A DNA stretch of 64,000 nt, from contig JAJYVF010000030.1 in the NCBI GenBank assembly GCA_021792135.1, positions 1 to 64,000 on the forward strand. The letters run 5' to 3'. The position numbers were made by a program, and so were the translations under genes. The notes beneath the pieces were generated by a model. The model was not told the origin of the DNA. It did no database searches and worked only from the letters and a program-made list of their open reading frames with translations. Shown piece after piece: positions 27,455 through 37,489 of the stretch (the stretch's first letter is position 1; each line of letters starts with the position of its first letter). This DNA comes from Acidobacteriota bacterium (GTDB lineage Bacteria > Acidobacteriota > Terriglobia > Terriglobales > Acidobacteriaceae).

Positions 27455-27916
27455 ATGTCTTTTGCGCTGAATACGAGCGCCTTTCGGAACGGTGGCGAAA
27501 TACCGTCCCGGTACACATGCAGCGGCAGTGACATCTCCCCCGCACTGAAGTGGAGCGGTTCCCCGAAGGGCACCCGCTCGCTGGCACTCATCGTCGACGA
27601 TCCGGACGCCCCCATGGGCACATGGACACATTGGCTGATATGGAATATTCCCGCGCAGCCGCCATCTCTGCCGGGGGGAGTGCCGGCGGACGGTGAACTG
27701 AGGAATGGCGCACGCCAGGGCAGGAATGACTTCAACCGCCTGGGCTACGGCGGCCCGTGTCCTCCTCCGGGAAAAGCCCACCGGTATTTCTTTCGAATCT
27801 GCGCTGTCGATACTCTGCTGGAGTTGAAGCCCGGCGGCAGCCGATCGGATCTCGAACGCGCGCTGAAGGGTCACGTCGTGTCTCAGGCGGTCTGGATGGG
27901 CACCTTTCGCCGTTGA
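27455..27916 (+). CDS. YbhB/YbcL family Raf-kinase-inhibitor-like (PEBP) protein
   Basis: 153 residues, ATG preceded by GGAGAAGGAGGTATTGCA, a near-perfect ribosome binding site. PEBP motifs: IPSRYTCSGSDISPALKW, LALIVDDPDAPMGTWTHWL (DPDAP motif), and YGGPCPPPGKAHRYFFRIC, ending in HVVSQAVWMGTF-type sequence. The fold is an anion/phospholipid-binding beta structure. Bacterial members have no firm physiological role. The 291 bases between the tRNA and this gene show no other gene. Confidence 0.93.
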   Translation: MSFALNTSAFRNGGEIPSRYTCSGSDISPALKWSGSPKGTRSLALIVDDPDAPMGTWTHWLIWNIPAQPPSLPGGVPADGELRNGARQGRNDFNRLGYGGPCPPPGKAHRYFFRICAVDTLLELKPGGSRSDLERALKGHVVSQAVWMGTFRR

Positions 27917-28033
27917 GACAGAACCTCAGGGCGGGACAGACCCTGCTCCGGGAATGGCGATGCCTCGCCGTCCCGACCGGTAATTCGCCTGCCCCGGATG
28001 CATTCTCATTGCGCCGAATTCCAGCCATACCAG

Positions 28034-30292
28034 CTATGCCGAAGAGCCGTCGAAGCGCAGCCACTCCCTCATGCGTTCAGGCCTGGCCCCGATGCGCATC
28101 GCAGGCCCCGGTGGATGGACCGGTTGCAGATCCCACGCACCCGATCCCGCGGGTAAGAGGCGGAATTCGCGGCTGGTATCCCGCAGGTCGGCCTTTACAC
28201 TGTCGGGAAACGCGCCGGATTGCCGGGCAGTCTCCCACGCAGAGACAACAGCCAGAATCCGTTGCGTGTCAGGGCCGATCTGCGGAAGATTTGCGGAACT
28301 CTGTTTGGCCTGGCTGTCAAAGCTGGCCGCCAGCGCGAAGCCGGCGTCGTATCCGGCGGCCCTCGCGCACAGCCACTCGACGTCTGCCTGGCTGGTATCC
28401 TGGCGAAGCGAAAACCAGCCGAGCATACGGGGTAGCAGATTCCGCGTGAAGAATAGCTGGTTCTTCATCCGATAGAGCGTCTGGCTCTGGCGGAAACCGG
28501 CATACCACGGCTCACCCCAGTTGTAGCGGGTTGCGATGTGCCAGGTAAAGTGGTGAGCGTTGCTGGCATCGTTGATGATATGACCGCGCAAGTTGGGCGG
28601 AAGGGCCTTGTACCACGCTTCGCTAAACAGGACGCAGCCATATTGACCCATACCGGTCGACCAGTTGCCCTCCAGACCATCGAAGGAAAGCTGTTTTGCT
28701 TCTGTATGCGCGCAGAATGCCGCAATGTTGCGTGCGATGTCCTGGGCCAGGGAGGTGTCGGTCAAAAACACCTTGTAGTCATGGTCCATCAGCTTGCCCA
28801 CACCCTCCCCGCCCGGATGAGCAGTGGCATGTGTCCCCCAGGCGCCACGCTCGCAGTTCAACAGCCGCCACGGAGCTTCCGCCGAGATTCCGTCGTAGCG
28901 GATGAGTTCCTCTTCGATGACGACCGTGCTCATCGGGGTCTTCTTTCGAAACCATTCCGCATCGGCGACCGGGATCTCTGTTTGTACAGCGTCGATCGCC
29001 GCAGTCAGCCGGCTGGCGCCGGTGCGTGCCAGCCGCGGGTCCGGTTTCGGCGTTACATAAGGATCATTGGGAGTAACGAAATTGGAGAGTGTATGAAATC
29101 CGAGGCCAATGCCGGCCTGGCGCGCCTTCGCGACGCACTCGCGAAAGCCATCCCACCCATTCGGAAACAATTCCGGCTTGAGTCTGAAATGCCCCCAGGT
29201 TGAGAACGGAGAGCTCTGGTAGAGGTACCGGAGCCCGGCTTTCTGCGTCATCCGGATCGCCAGATCGATCGTTGCTTCCCCGAAATCAACGATCAGATAG
29301 GATGCGGTTGCATGGGAGTCCATCTTGGCCCACTTGCCATCCAGAATCGGGTGGGGCAATCCCTCCGCGACTTCGATTTCCCCAATGACCGGCAAAGCTC
29401 CCTCTTCCGGGCAGGCAAACAATGCGATCTTGCTGCCAATGACTCCTCCGTCCTGAAACGGCGGGGCGGTGAATTGGTCATTGCCCCAGTTGGTGAACGT
29501 CCGCGGACCGGTCCGGTTTCGGCAATACGCCTGCAGGGTGCTGCCGAAGTCCGCGTGTTGGGCGGTATCCCCGCGCCATAACTGCTGCTGCCTCAATTCT
29601 TCGGGAAGGTCGGGATAGATGCCCGGATCGTCTGCCAGGACTCCTTCGGGCTCAATGTCGCTTTCCGCGGAAGGATATCCTCCCAGTGTTCTGGCATTCA
29701 GTGCCTGGATGCCGATGGCAAAATCGGAGTTGCGTGCGACCCCCACGATTTCTCCAACCAGGTCGCCGACGCTCGTCGCATACGGGCCCCACAGCACCAG
29801 CTCCACGGGCTGTACCGCGTGCAGTTCGATTAACTCGAATCTGACGTGCGTCGGCTTGGCCTGCACGGCCACGACCGCAGCTCCGCCAACCGCCTCGTAG
29901 GCGAGCTTCACCCTGGTTCCCGGATCGTTCCAGCTTGCGCGGCTTGGTGCATAGATCTTTCCCGCAATCCGCAGGCTCAGGAGAGGAGACGGCTGCTCGG
30001 GCGCCAGAAGATTGCGAGTGTCGACCGTGATCGCGCTGACGGCTCCGCTGGTGTCGATCGTGAAGTTCGATCTCCCGCATCGCAATGTAAGCGTCCTGGA
30101 AGAGGATGCAGCGGCAGCGTCGGAATGTCTGCCAGCGCCGTCACGGGCCGGCTGATAGCCGAAGAAAGCCGCACCGCCAGCACCGGCGAGCAGGCGCCCG
30201 AACTGGCGCCGATCCATGTCGCAGGCCCCGCCGTGAAGATCGCCTGCGAGGTCGTGATTGCCGCCGGGAAGGGAATCGGCGTTCTGTGCCAT
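28034..30292 (-). CDS. Tat-exported large protein of unknown function, possibly a glycoside hydrolase
   Basis: 752 residues from ATG 30292, chosen for GGAGCAACAAC just upstream; a TTG at 30319 has no site. A Tat-type signal appears near residue 27: RRQFGRLLAGAGGAAFFG. About residues 60-300 look beta-rich, as in sugar-binding N-domains of clan-D glycosidases. After this comes a possible TIM barrel with YLYQSSPFSTWGHF, GIGLGFHTLSNFV and KQLSFDGLEGNW, where the Asp could be catalytic. I cannot assign a GH family. It is transcribed away from the TonB receptor at 30684 and may act on its ligand. Confidence 0.65.
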   Translation of the reverse strand: MAQNADSLPGGNHDLAGDLHGGACDMDRRQFGRLLAGAGGAAFFGYQPARDGAGRHSDAAAASSSRTLTLRCGRSNFTIDTSGAVSAITVDTRNLLAPEQPSPLLSLRIAGKIYAPSRASWNDPGTRVKLAYEAVGGAAVVAVQAKPTHVRFELIELHAVQPVELVLWGPYATSVGDLVGEIVGVARNSDFAIGIQALNARTLGGYPSAESDIEPEGVLADDPGIYPDLPEELRQQQLWRGDTAQHADFGSTLQAYCRNRTGPRTFTNWGNDQFTAPPFQDGGVIGSKIALFACPEEGALPVIGEIEVAEGLPHPILDGKWAKMDSHATASYLIVDFGEATIDLAIRMTQKAGLRYLYQSSPFSTWGHFRLKPELFPNGWDGFRECVAKARQAGIGLGFHTLSNFVTPNDPYVTPKPDPRLARTGASRLTAAIDAVQTEIPVADAEWFRKKTPMSTVVIEEELIRYDGISAEAPWRLLNCERGAWGTHATAHPGGEGVGKLMDHDYKVFLTDTSLAQDIARNIAAFCAHTEAKQLSFDGLEGNWSTGMGQYGCVLFSEAWYKALPPNLRGHIINDASNAHHFTWHIATRYNWGEPWYAGFRQSQTLYRMKNQLFFTRNLLPRMLGWFSLRQDTSQADVEWLCARAAGYDAGFALAASFDSQAKQSSANLPQIGPDTQRILAVVSAWETARQSGAFPDSVKADLRDTSREFRLLPAGSGAWDLQPVHPPGPAMRIGARPERMREWLRFDGSSA

Positions 30293-30683
30293 GTTGTTGC
30301 TCCATCGATTCGAAAACAACGGAATGGATCGCGGCCCGCCTCGGACATCTTCCCCGTTCCCTGTGTGCGGGAACCTCGCCGGCAGCAGTCCCCGGCAAGG
30401 CCGGGGGAACTCCTGCTTCGTAAAGAAAAACCAGTCCGGCGGGGGAATTCCACGAGGGCGCGATCCGGAGTGGCGCGAACTCGATCAGATGTCCGTTGAA
30501 AGATCCGCGGATCTGATCACTATAGGATTTTTATCTTTGCTTTTTTGCACATTGTGTCTTACGCTGTTGCAATATTTTCGGTTCAGTGAGAGTCGGGCCC
30601 ATGAAATGCAGACTTCCGCATCATCCCCAGACTGGTGCGGGAGTGCAGTCCCCAGAAGTCAATGATTCGAGTTCGGAGGCAAT
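30293..30683. other. Divergent promoter region without a gene
   Basis: 391 bases between the Tat-exported protein and the TonB receptor. It holds the nested palindrome at 30483-30518 and an AT-rich tract (ATTTTTATCTTTGCTTTTTT near 30526-30546) on the receptor side that suits a promoter. No coding potential is convincing. Confidence 0.6.
30483..30518. promoter_or_regulatory. Nested palindrome, candidate operator for a divergent gene pair
   Basis: AGATCCGCGGATCT (30501-30514) is a perfect 14-bp palindrome. It overlaps an outer inverted repeat GATCAGAT (30483-30490) / ATCTGATC (30511-30518). It lies 170 bases before the TonB receptor start and 190-210 bases before the Tat-exported protein start. 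No regulator gene is adjacent, so the binding protein is unknown. Confidence 0.45.
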
Positions 30684-33600
30684 ATGGGTAGGATTACCTT
30701 ATGGGGATTCGCTCTCGGGATGTTCCTGCTGTGCGTGTGCTCTGGTTCCCCCGGATGGGCACAGCAGATCACAGGAGCAATCACAGGCTCGGTGGTGGAC
30801 GAGGCCGGTGCGGCGATCAACGGCGCCACCATCACCGTAACTGACCTGGAGCACGGCACAACCTACACCACAAAAACCGCAAACGGCGGCATCTATATTT
30901 TCCCGCGCATTCCGATCGGCAATTATCAGGTGCAGGCGGAAGCCCAGGGGTTTCAGACAGCGGTCGAATCCCACCTGACTCTGGTCCTGAATCAGACAGC
31001 CCGCATCGACTTCAAAATGAAGGTCGGCGCCGTCACCCAAACGGTGATCGCCACCACTGAACTTCCGGAGTTGCAGTCGGATACGACCCAGGTCAGTACC
31101 CTCATCAACTCCCGCACCGTCACCAACATCCCCCTCGCGACGCGCAATTACGTTGAGTTGACGCTTCTGTCCCCGGGAAGCATCAATCCGGACAATGCCA
31201 ACATGAACACGGGGGATAACACGGCGAGCGGCGGACGCCCCTACATCAACGGGAACCGGGAGCAGTCCAACAACTTCATCCTCGACGGGATGGATAACAA
31301 CCAGACCTCCGATAACCTGCTGGCCTTTACGCCATCTCCCGACGCCATTCAGGAATACAACCTCATTACCTCCAATGCCCCCGCGGAATTCGGCAACTTC
31401 CAGGGCGGGATCATCAATGCTGCGATCAAGTCCGGGACGAACCAGTTCCATGGCGATGTGTGGGAGTTTTTCCGCAACGACGTTCTGAACGCCAACCAGT
31501 GGGAGAACAAATTCCTCGGCCCCGGCAATGAGCTCCCGCGCGAAGCGCTGCGCTGGAACATGTATGGCTTCACGATCGGCGGCCCGATTATCAAAAACAA
31601 GCTCTTCTTCTTTGCCGATTATCAGGGACAGCGCTTCGACCACCCAGCAAGCAGCAGCTTTCTCACCGTCTTCACGAACGCAGAGCGGCATGGCGATTTC
31701 AGCCAGCTCCTGCCGGGCACGCAGCTCAGGAATCCAATAACCGGAAAGCTCTATCCCAACAATCAGATTCCGATGTCGCAGATAGATCTGGTCGCCAAAA
31801 ACCTGTTTGCGTCCAGCTTCTATCCCACCCCGATCAACAACAATCCAATTAACAACGCAGTCAATGTCAACACCCAGGCCTACAATACCGATCAGGGCGA
31901 TATCAAACTTGACTACAACATCACCCCCAACGATCACTTTGAAGGGCGCTACTCGCAGGAGTATCAGGATGACCCCGGCAGCAATTCGCTGCTGATTCTG
32001 GGTAATAGTTTCGCGCATGCGCCCATTCACAACGTGGTGGGCACGCTGACCCATACTTTCAGCCCCACTATTCTGAACGAACTGCGTCTCGGCACGAGCT
32101 GGATTACGCTGAACAATGGTACCAGCTTCAATTCGAAGATCGGAAACCTGGGAGACCAACTGGGGATTGCCAACGCCAATACCGCCGGGCCGGGCCTGCT
32201 GCTCCTTGGATTCGGCGGCGGCAGCAATGCCTCGGTCAATGCCGGCACCATTCTCACGAACATCGGCAGCAGTGTAGTGAGTCAGGATTTTGCCGATACG
32301 GTAATTCAGTTCGACGACGGCCTGACGGTTACCCACGACAAGCATGTCCTCAAATTCGGCTACCAGATGTGGCGGTACCGGATCAATACCTTCTACAGTG
32401 GTAACAGCGGCGAATACGGATATATCGCGTTCGGCGGCAATTTCAGCGGCGATCCGGGTGCTGATTTCTTCCTGGGCTATCCGGAACTAACAGGGAAGGG
32501 CGTGAGCTCAGGTGGAAGCTGGCACCAGATGTCCTGGACGCTGGCCGGATACGCTCAGGACGACTGGCGCGCGACCCCGACTCTGACGCTGAATCTCGGA
32601 TTGCGGTACCAGGCATATACCCCCTGGGTCGAGTTGAACAATCGCCAGGACAACCTCAATCTGATCACCGGCCAGCTTGAATATGCCGGAGTCAACGGGA
32701 ACAGCCGCTCGCTCTATAACTCTGTCTACGGAGAAGCTGCCTTCGAGCCGCGCTTCGGCTTTGCGTGGTCGCCGCAGGCCCTGCAGGGCAAGATGGTCGT
32801 TCGTGGCGCTTACACCATTTCCTCTTACCTGGAGGGGACCGGAACCAATTTGCGCCTGCCGCGCAATCCTCCCTTTACTCCCACAGAAGTGACGGCTCAG
32901 TACAGCACTCCGGTGGACAGGACCCAAAGCGGACCGGGTGGCCAGGTTGCCAGCGATCCGTTCAAGGGCGCGGTCATGTACGTCTGGGATAAAACTGTTC
33001 AGCCGGCCATGGATCAGCAGTGGAATTTCACGATCCAGAATGCGCTCACGCCCACGACCACCATTCAGGCGGGTTATGTCGGTGAGCACGGAACCCACCT
33101 GATGGTTCCCACTCCTTACGCCCAGAAGCGGCTGGTCAACGGTAAGGTTGAACCCGGACTTTATTTCCAGGGCAACCCCACTCTCCTGGCCGATATCTCG
33201 ACGGTTTCGGGAACGGCCTCCACAGGCTACATGCACTACGACGCGTTGCAGGCTGTTCTGCAGCAGCACCTTTCCAATGGCCTGGAAGGCCAGGTGGCCT
33301 ACACGTGGTCGCACTGCCTGACCAACAACAGCGGTTATTACGGTAGCTGGGGAGGCGCCAGTGGGACCACTACGGCATCGCCGTACTACCAGAATCTCTA
33401 TAATCCCGCGGGCGACTACGCCAGTTGCTATTACAATGCCACGCACATCCTCACTGCCTATGCCACCTATAATCTGCCAGTGGGACGGGGTCAGAAGTAC
33501 GGTGCGGGCATGAACCGGGTAGAGAATGCGGTGATCGGCAACTGGCAGGGTTCTGCAATCCTTCAGATGCATAGCGGCTTCCCGCTGGCGGTGTATAACT

Positions 33601-34025
33601 CGGACGATCCCTCGGGAACCGGTTCCCGCGGTCCTCGTCCGAACTGTGGAGCCCAGCAGGTCTTCGGACGCAAGAAGAGCTTCAGCTCCGGAGGTGCTTA
33701 CCAGGGCTATCAGTGGATGAGCCCCCTGGGATTCTCAGAACCGGCGCCTGGTACGTTCGGCAACTGTCCGGCTCAGGGTCCGGACTATGGTCCTGGTTTC
33801 GAAGACACCGATCTCGGGGTCATGAAGAACTTCCACGTCACGGAATCGAAGTACGTGCAGTTCCGAACCGATTTCGTGAATGCCTTCAACAACGTGCAGC
33901 TCGGACATCCGGATACCAACTATCAATGTCCTTATGGTCAGGCCTGCAGTTCCGGTACCTTCGGCCTCGTCAGCACATCACAACCTGCAAGAAACATTCA
34001 GTTCGCTCTAAAGTTCTATTATTAG
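30684..34025 (+). CDS. TonB-dependent receptor, Oar-like, with carboxypeptidase-regulatory-like N-domain
   Basis: 1113 residues; GGAGGCAAT precedes the ATG. Signal peptide spans about residues 1-27 (MGRITLWGFALGMFLLCVCS, then GSPGWAQQ). Residues about 28-110 form a CarboxypepD_reg-like domain (ITGSVVDEAGAAINGATITV, TANGGIYIFPRIPIGNYQV). A plug region follows, with ILDGMDNNQTSD and AEFGNFQGGIINAAIKSGTN, then a long beta-barrel ending FALKFYY, the terminal aromatic expected for outer-membrane assembly. Such receptors take up large ligands such as oligosaccharides with TonB energy; ligand unknown. Followed by TPR and CRTAC1 genes. Confidence 0.95.
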   Translation: MGRITLWGFALGMFLLCVCSGSPGWAQQITGAITGSVVDEAGAAINGATITVTDLEHGTTYTTKTANGGIYIFPRIPIGNYQVQAEAQGFQTAVESHLTLVLNQTARIDFKMKVGAVTQTVIATTELPELQSDTTQVSTLINSRTVTNIPLATRNYVELTLLSPGSINPDNANMNTGDNTASGGRPYINGNREQSNNFILDGMDNNQTSDNLLAFTPSPDAIQEYNLITSNAPAEFGNFQGGIINAAIKSGTNQFHGDVWEFFRNDVLNANQWENKFLGPGNELPREALRWNMYGFTIGGPIIKNKLFFFADYQGQRFDHPASSSFLTVFTNAERHGDFSQLLPGTQLRNPITGKLYPNNQIPMSQIDLVAKNLFASSFYPTPINNNPINNAVNVNTQAYNTDQGDIKLDYNITPNDHFEGRYSQEYQDDPGSNSLLILGNSFAHAPIHNVVGTLTHTFSPTILNELRLGTSWITLNNGTSFNSKIGNLGDQLGIANANTAGPGLLLLGFGGGSNASVNAGTILTNIGSSVVSQDFADTVIQFDDGLTVTHDKHVLKFGYQMWRYRINTFYSGNSGEYGYIAFGGNFSGDPGADFFLGYPELTGKGVSSGGSWHQMSWTLAGYAQDDWRATPTLTLNLGLRYQAYTPWVELNNRQDNLNLITGQLEYAGVNGNSRSLYNSVYGEAAFEPRFGFAWSPQALQGKMVVRGAYTISSYLEGTGTNLRLPRNPPFTPTEVTAQYSTPVDRTQSGPGGQVASDPFKGAVMYVWDKTVQPAMDQQWNFTIQNALTPTTTIQAGYVGEHGTHLMVPTPYAQKRLVNGKVEPGLYFQGNPTLLADISTVSGTASTGYMHYDALQAVLQQHLSNGLEGQVAYTWSHCLTNNSGYYGSWGGASGTTTASPYYQNLYNPAGDYASCYYNATHILTAYATYNLPVGRGQKYGAGMNRVENAVIGNWQGSAILQMHSGFPLAVYNSDDPSGTGSRGPRPNCGAQQVFGRKKSFSSGGAYQGYQWMSPLGFSEPAPGTFGNCPAQGPDYGPGFEDTDLGVMKNFHVTESKYVQFRTDFVNAFNNVQLGHPDTNYQCPYGQACSSGTFGLVSTSQPARNIQFALKFYY

Positions 34026-34079
34026 CTGCGGCTGATATGCTGAGGGCGGGCGCTGATCGCGCCTGCCCTGTTGTCTACT

Positions 34080-35030
34080 ATGTGTAAATATCCCGGGTCT
34101 GTTCTTCTCGCTCTTCTCGCATCTGCTGTGTGCGTTTCCTCGATGGCCCAGGCTCCCGGCAGGGAACCTGCCGCTGCGCAGAGCGCGGCCGAACATGTGG
34201 CTTCTCTTGCCGAAAGCGGACGTTGCTCCGAGGCCCTTCCCGCGCTGGCGAAAGAGGCTGCACCGCTCAAAGACAAAGATCTGCAGAGAAGGATGTACCT
34301 GGACGGCGCTCGCTGCGCCACCTTGCTGGAGCGGTGGGGGCAGTTGCTGGACTTCGTGCGGGCGCTGAATCGCCGTTTCCCTGATGATCCTGATGTGCTT
34401 TACGCTTCCATCCACGCCTACTCCGACCTTTCGAGCCAGGCGGCGCGGGAACTGGCACAGACAGCGCCCACCTCGATCCCCGCGCTCGAAATGGATGCGG
34501 AAGTGAACGAAATGCAGGGCAGATGGGACCGGGCGGAGCAGGACTACCAGAAGATTTTGCAGAAGAATCCGCGTTATCCGGGGATTCACTTCCGTCTGGC
34601 GAGGCTGCTTCTGTCGAAACCCAATCCCGCGCCGGATTTCCAGGAACAGGCAAAGAAAGAGCTGCAGGAAGAACTCGAGATCGATCCATCCAATGCGGGA
34701 GCAGAATACATCTCGGGCGAGCTGGCGCGGCAGACGAAGGACCTGCCTGCGGCGGTCGAATACTTCACCAGGGCTACAAAGCTGGATCCCACGTTCGGCA
34801 ATGCGTATCTCGGATTGGGCATGTCGCTGCTGGCCGAGAAAGATTACGAAGCGGCGATCGCTCCGTTTGAGACGGCGGTTAAGCTCCAGCCCGGGAATCC
34901 AGCTGCTCACTACGGCCTCGCTACGGCCTACGCACGCACAGGACATAAAGAGGCCGCGGAACGTGAATTCGCCCTGCAACAGCAGGCCGCGCAGCGCCAG
35001 AATGTCCAGGAGGGCGCGAATTCGCAGTGA
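34080..35030 (+). CDS. Exported TPR-repeat protein
   Basis: 316 residues from ATG 34080; a TTG three codons earlier is an alternative and neither has a strong ribosome binding site. Signal peptide with [16 protein letters not shown] then APG. At least five TPR-like motifs, clearest in [20 protein letters not shown] and [20 protein letters not shown], and again in [20 protein letters not shown]. It ends GTGA-overlapping the CRTAC1 gene, so the two are translated together. TPRs suggest a scaffold in the periplasm for the receptor or the CRTAC1 partner. Confidence 0.9.
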   Translation: MCKYPGSVLLALLASAVCVSSMAQAPGREPAAAQSAAEHVASLAESGRCSEALPALAKEAAPLKDKDLQRRMYLDGARCATLLERWGQLLDFVRALNRRFPDDPDVLYASIHAYSDLSSQAARELAQTAPTSIPALEMDAEVNEMQGRWDRAEQDYQKILQKNPRYPGIHFRLARLLLSKPNPAPDFQEQAKKELQEELEIDPSNAGAEYISGELARQTKDLPAAVEYFTRATKLDPTFGNAYLGLGMSLLAEKDYEAAIAPFETAVKLQPGNPAAHYGLATAYARTGHKEAAEREFALQQQAAQRQNVQEGANSQ

Positions 35031-36745
35031 GCCGTTTTGCAGCAGCCTGCCTGTCATTGTCGCGCCGAACGTTTCTTCGTACCCTCTGCGGGGCGGCCGG
35101 AATTGCCACTCTGGGGCGCTACGGTGAGGCGGCCCTGGCGGGCTCCTCATATCCCTTCGTGCAGGTGCCCGCTGCGAGCAGCGGCATAACATGGGTCCAC
35201 ACCGCCGGCAAATCCCCTCAAAAATATCTGCCGGAAACCACCGGTGCCGGTTGTGCCTTTCTCGATTACGACAACGATGGGTGGATGGACATCTATCTGG
35301 TCAACAGCGGTAAGTGCGACTTCTATAAGCCCAATCCGCCGTTACGCAATGCTCTTTATCGTAACAACCGGGACGGGACCTTTACGGATGTTACAGAGAA
35401 AGCAGGCGTGAGCGCCGGTGGTTTCGGACAGGGGGTTGCGGTAGGCGACTATGACGGAAACGGCTTCCCGGACATTTATGTCACCCAGTATGGAAGAAGC
35501 ATTCTTTATCACAACAACGGGGACGGAACCTTCACCGATGTGACGGAGAAAGCGGGCCTTGCAGCGCCCGGATGGTCTTCGAGCGCTGTGTGGTTCGACT
35601 ACGATAATGACGGCCGCCTCGATCTTTTCGTCTGCCAGTTTGTGGAGTTCAGCAAGGCGAAGAACCTCCCCTGCTTCACCTACAACAACAAACCCGGATA
35701 TTGCATTCCCCGCTACTACAAGCCGACTCCCAGCTGGCTCTTTCACAACAATGGCGACGGTACGTTTACCGACGTCAGTAAGTCATCGGGAATCGCACAA
35801 CACCTCGGCAAGGCCTGGGGTGCTGTTGCCGCCGATTTCAACAATGATGGGAGAATGGATCTCTTCGTCTCCAATGACACCGCGCCGAACTTCCTCTTCA
35901 TGAATCGGGGTAACGGCCGCTATGAGGAGATAGCCGCGCTTGCCGGGGTGGCGTTCAGTGATACGGGCCGGGCTCGTTCAGGGATGGGTGTAGATGCCGC
36001 CGATGTTAACCAGGATGGATGGGTCGATCTCTTTGTCGCTAACATCGACCATGAGAGATATTCGCTTTATCAGAACAATCACGATGAGACGTTTGACGAT
36101 CAGGCTGAAACCACAGGGATTGGCGCGGCCACGCGCCTGATGAGCGGCTGGGGGCTCAAATTCTTCGACTATGACAATGACGGCAACCTTGATCTGTTCG
36201 TGGTCAATGGCAATCCCGACGATCAAATCCAGACGATCGAGAAGGATGTCACCTATCGCGAGCCGATGCTGCTGTTTCATGGTGACGGAAGGACACTGCG
36301 CAATGTCAGCGCCGAGAGCGGGCCTCTGTTCTCCCGGGATCTTTCGGGGAGAGGCCTGGCCATCGGTGACTTCGACAACGACGGGGCAGTGGATGTGCTC
36401 GTATCCGTCAACGACGCTGCGCCGCTGCTGCTGCGTAACACTGCCGCTGGAGGGAACCACTGGCTTGGGATCAGGCTCGTCGGCAGAAAGTCGAACCGCG
36501 ATGCAGTCGGCGCCCGCGTCACCTGGCAGGCGGGCGACCTGAGGCGCAGCAGGATGAAAGTGGGCGGCGGAAGCTACTTATCATCGCACGACCCACGCAT
36601 GGTTCTCGGGATCGGCAACCGGACGAGAATTGACTGGATCGAGGTGAGATGGCCGGAGCCGGGCGGCGAAACGGAAAGATTCACGGCGCCGCCGATCGAC
36701 AAATACATCACCATCGTCGAAGGCCAGGGTATCCAGTCGGCGTGA
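35027..36745 (+). CDS. Tat-exported CRTAC1/ASPIC-UnbV family FG-GAP repeat protein
   Basis: 572 residues with a GTG start overlapping the TPR stop by four bases. Tat signal near residue 12: [19 protein letters not shown]. Seven or more FG-GAP/VCBS repeats follow with calcium-loop sequences such as [30 protein letters not shown] and [16 protein letters not shown]. The C-terminus is ASPIC/UnbV-like ([16 protein letters not shown] and [17 protein letters not shown]). The fold is a beta-propeller. Function in bacteria is undefined; calcium-dependent glycan binding or adhesion is plausible. Confidence 0.92.
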   Translation: MSRFAAACLSLSRRTFLRTLCGAAGIATLGRYGEAALAGSSYPFVQVPAASSGITWVHTAGKSPQKYLPETTGAGCAFLDYDNDGWMDIYLVNSGKCDFYKPNPPLRNALYRNNRDGTFTDVTEKAGVSAGGFGQGVAVGDYDGNGFPDIYVTQYGRSILYHNNGDGTFTDVTEKAGLAAPGWSSSAVWFDYDNDGRLDLFVCQFVEFSKAKNLPCFTYNNKPGYCIPRYYKPTPSWLFHNNGDGTFTDVSKSSGIAQHLGKAWGAVAADFNNDGRMDLFVSNDTAPNFLFMNRGNGRYEEIAALAGVAFSDTGRARSGMGVDAADVNQDGWVDLFVANIDHERYSLYQNNHDETFDDQAETTGIGAATRLMSGWGLKFFDYDNDGNLDLFVVNGNPDDQIQTIEKDVTYREPMLLFHGDGRTLRNVSAESGPLFSRDLSGRGLAIGDFDNDGAVDVLVSVNDAAPLLLRNTAAGGNHWLGIRLVGRKSNRDAVGARVTWQAGDLRRSRMKVGGGSYLSSHDPRMVLGIGNRTRIDWIEVRWPEPGGETERFTAPPIDKYITIVEGQGIQSA

Positions 36746-36756
36746 GTTTTGCCCGA

Positions 36757-37025
36757 TCATAGAGGCCCACCAGAACAGCTTCGCAGTGCGACTCGCCGTC
36801 GGTTGTCGTATACCGAGTGCCGCTGTCCCGGTTCACCCTTCCAGTTGCGGCGGCCTTTCTGCTGGCGCTCCTCAATATAGCTGCGGAGCTGATAGCCTTT
36901 TACCCGTTCCACCAGTGTGCCCGGGTGATGCCCCCTGTCGGCCACCACCTCTTCGATACCCTGTAAGGCCTCCGGCGTTGCCGGAAGGTGCTTACAAGAT
37001 AGCAGGGCTAGTTGGTGTCTTTCTC
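36757..37025 (-). pseudogene. Transposase fragment (DDE type, IS1182/IS4-like)
   Basis: In one minus-strand frame without an intact start, the translation reads through PEALQGIEEVVADRGHHPG, then ERVKGYQLRSYIEERQQKGR and GQRHSVYDNRRRV, then loses similarity and stops. This is the VADRGYHS ... RSYIPE ... VYxNRRR pattern of DDE transposases that I associate with IS1182/IS4-type elements. Both ends are missing (about 90 residues remain). No terminal inverted repeats were found. Confidence 0.7.
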
Positions 37026-37489
37026 TTCATGCTGCCGGCCATCGTTCTGTCCGGTTTCGAAATCCCAATTGCGTAGATGCCTTGTGCAATACATCACGCT
37101 GCCTGGTCCATTGCGATATTCTCTGATCGTCTTGCGGAGCAGTTTTCTGCAGAGTGGAAGCCCGTCGCTCTTCGGGACGCAATAATGGCCATCACTCACG
37201 ATTGGACTGATCTCCACGATCGTGGCCAACAACCTGTTCCGTCGACGCCCCGCTTGATTGCTTGATTCTCGCTATATCTGCCGAAACGGGCACGGACCCT
37301 GGATTTGGCAAGGCGGGTCCGAGGAGAGCAATTGCAGTTGCCGACTCAAAAAGGCTGCTGCGCCGAATAATATGTCACCTGCCGCAATGGAATGCTGCAC
37401 TCTGAACCAGCGTACTGGAGAACGCTATTCTCTCCCTGTCCCGACGACCAGTGAGTTGGCCTCGGCGTCTATATTCCCGTAGTCACGCT
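37026..37489. other. Gene-free stretch next to the transposase fragment
   Basis: 464 bases between the transposase fragment and the carboxylesterase stop. Short open frames exist on both strands (for example 37008-37232 minus, 74 codons) but none resembles a known family or has a ribosome binding site. Its base composition is less GC-rich than the flanking genes, compatible with decayed mobile DNA. Confidence 0.5.

Noticed and set aside
30699-32345. 548-codon open frame on the minus strand opposite the TonB receptor gene
   Set aside because: It lies wholly inside a well-supported receptor gene, has no family resemblance, and long antisense frames are common in GC-rich DNA.
37008-37232. 74-codon minus-strand open frame next to the IS1182-like fragment
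   Set aside because: I looked for transposase similarity and found none I could support; no ribosome binding site.
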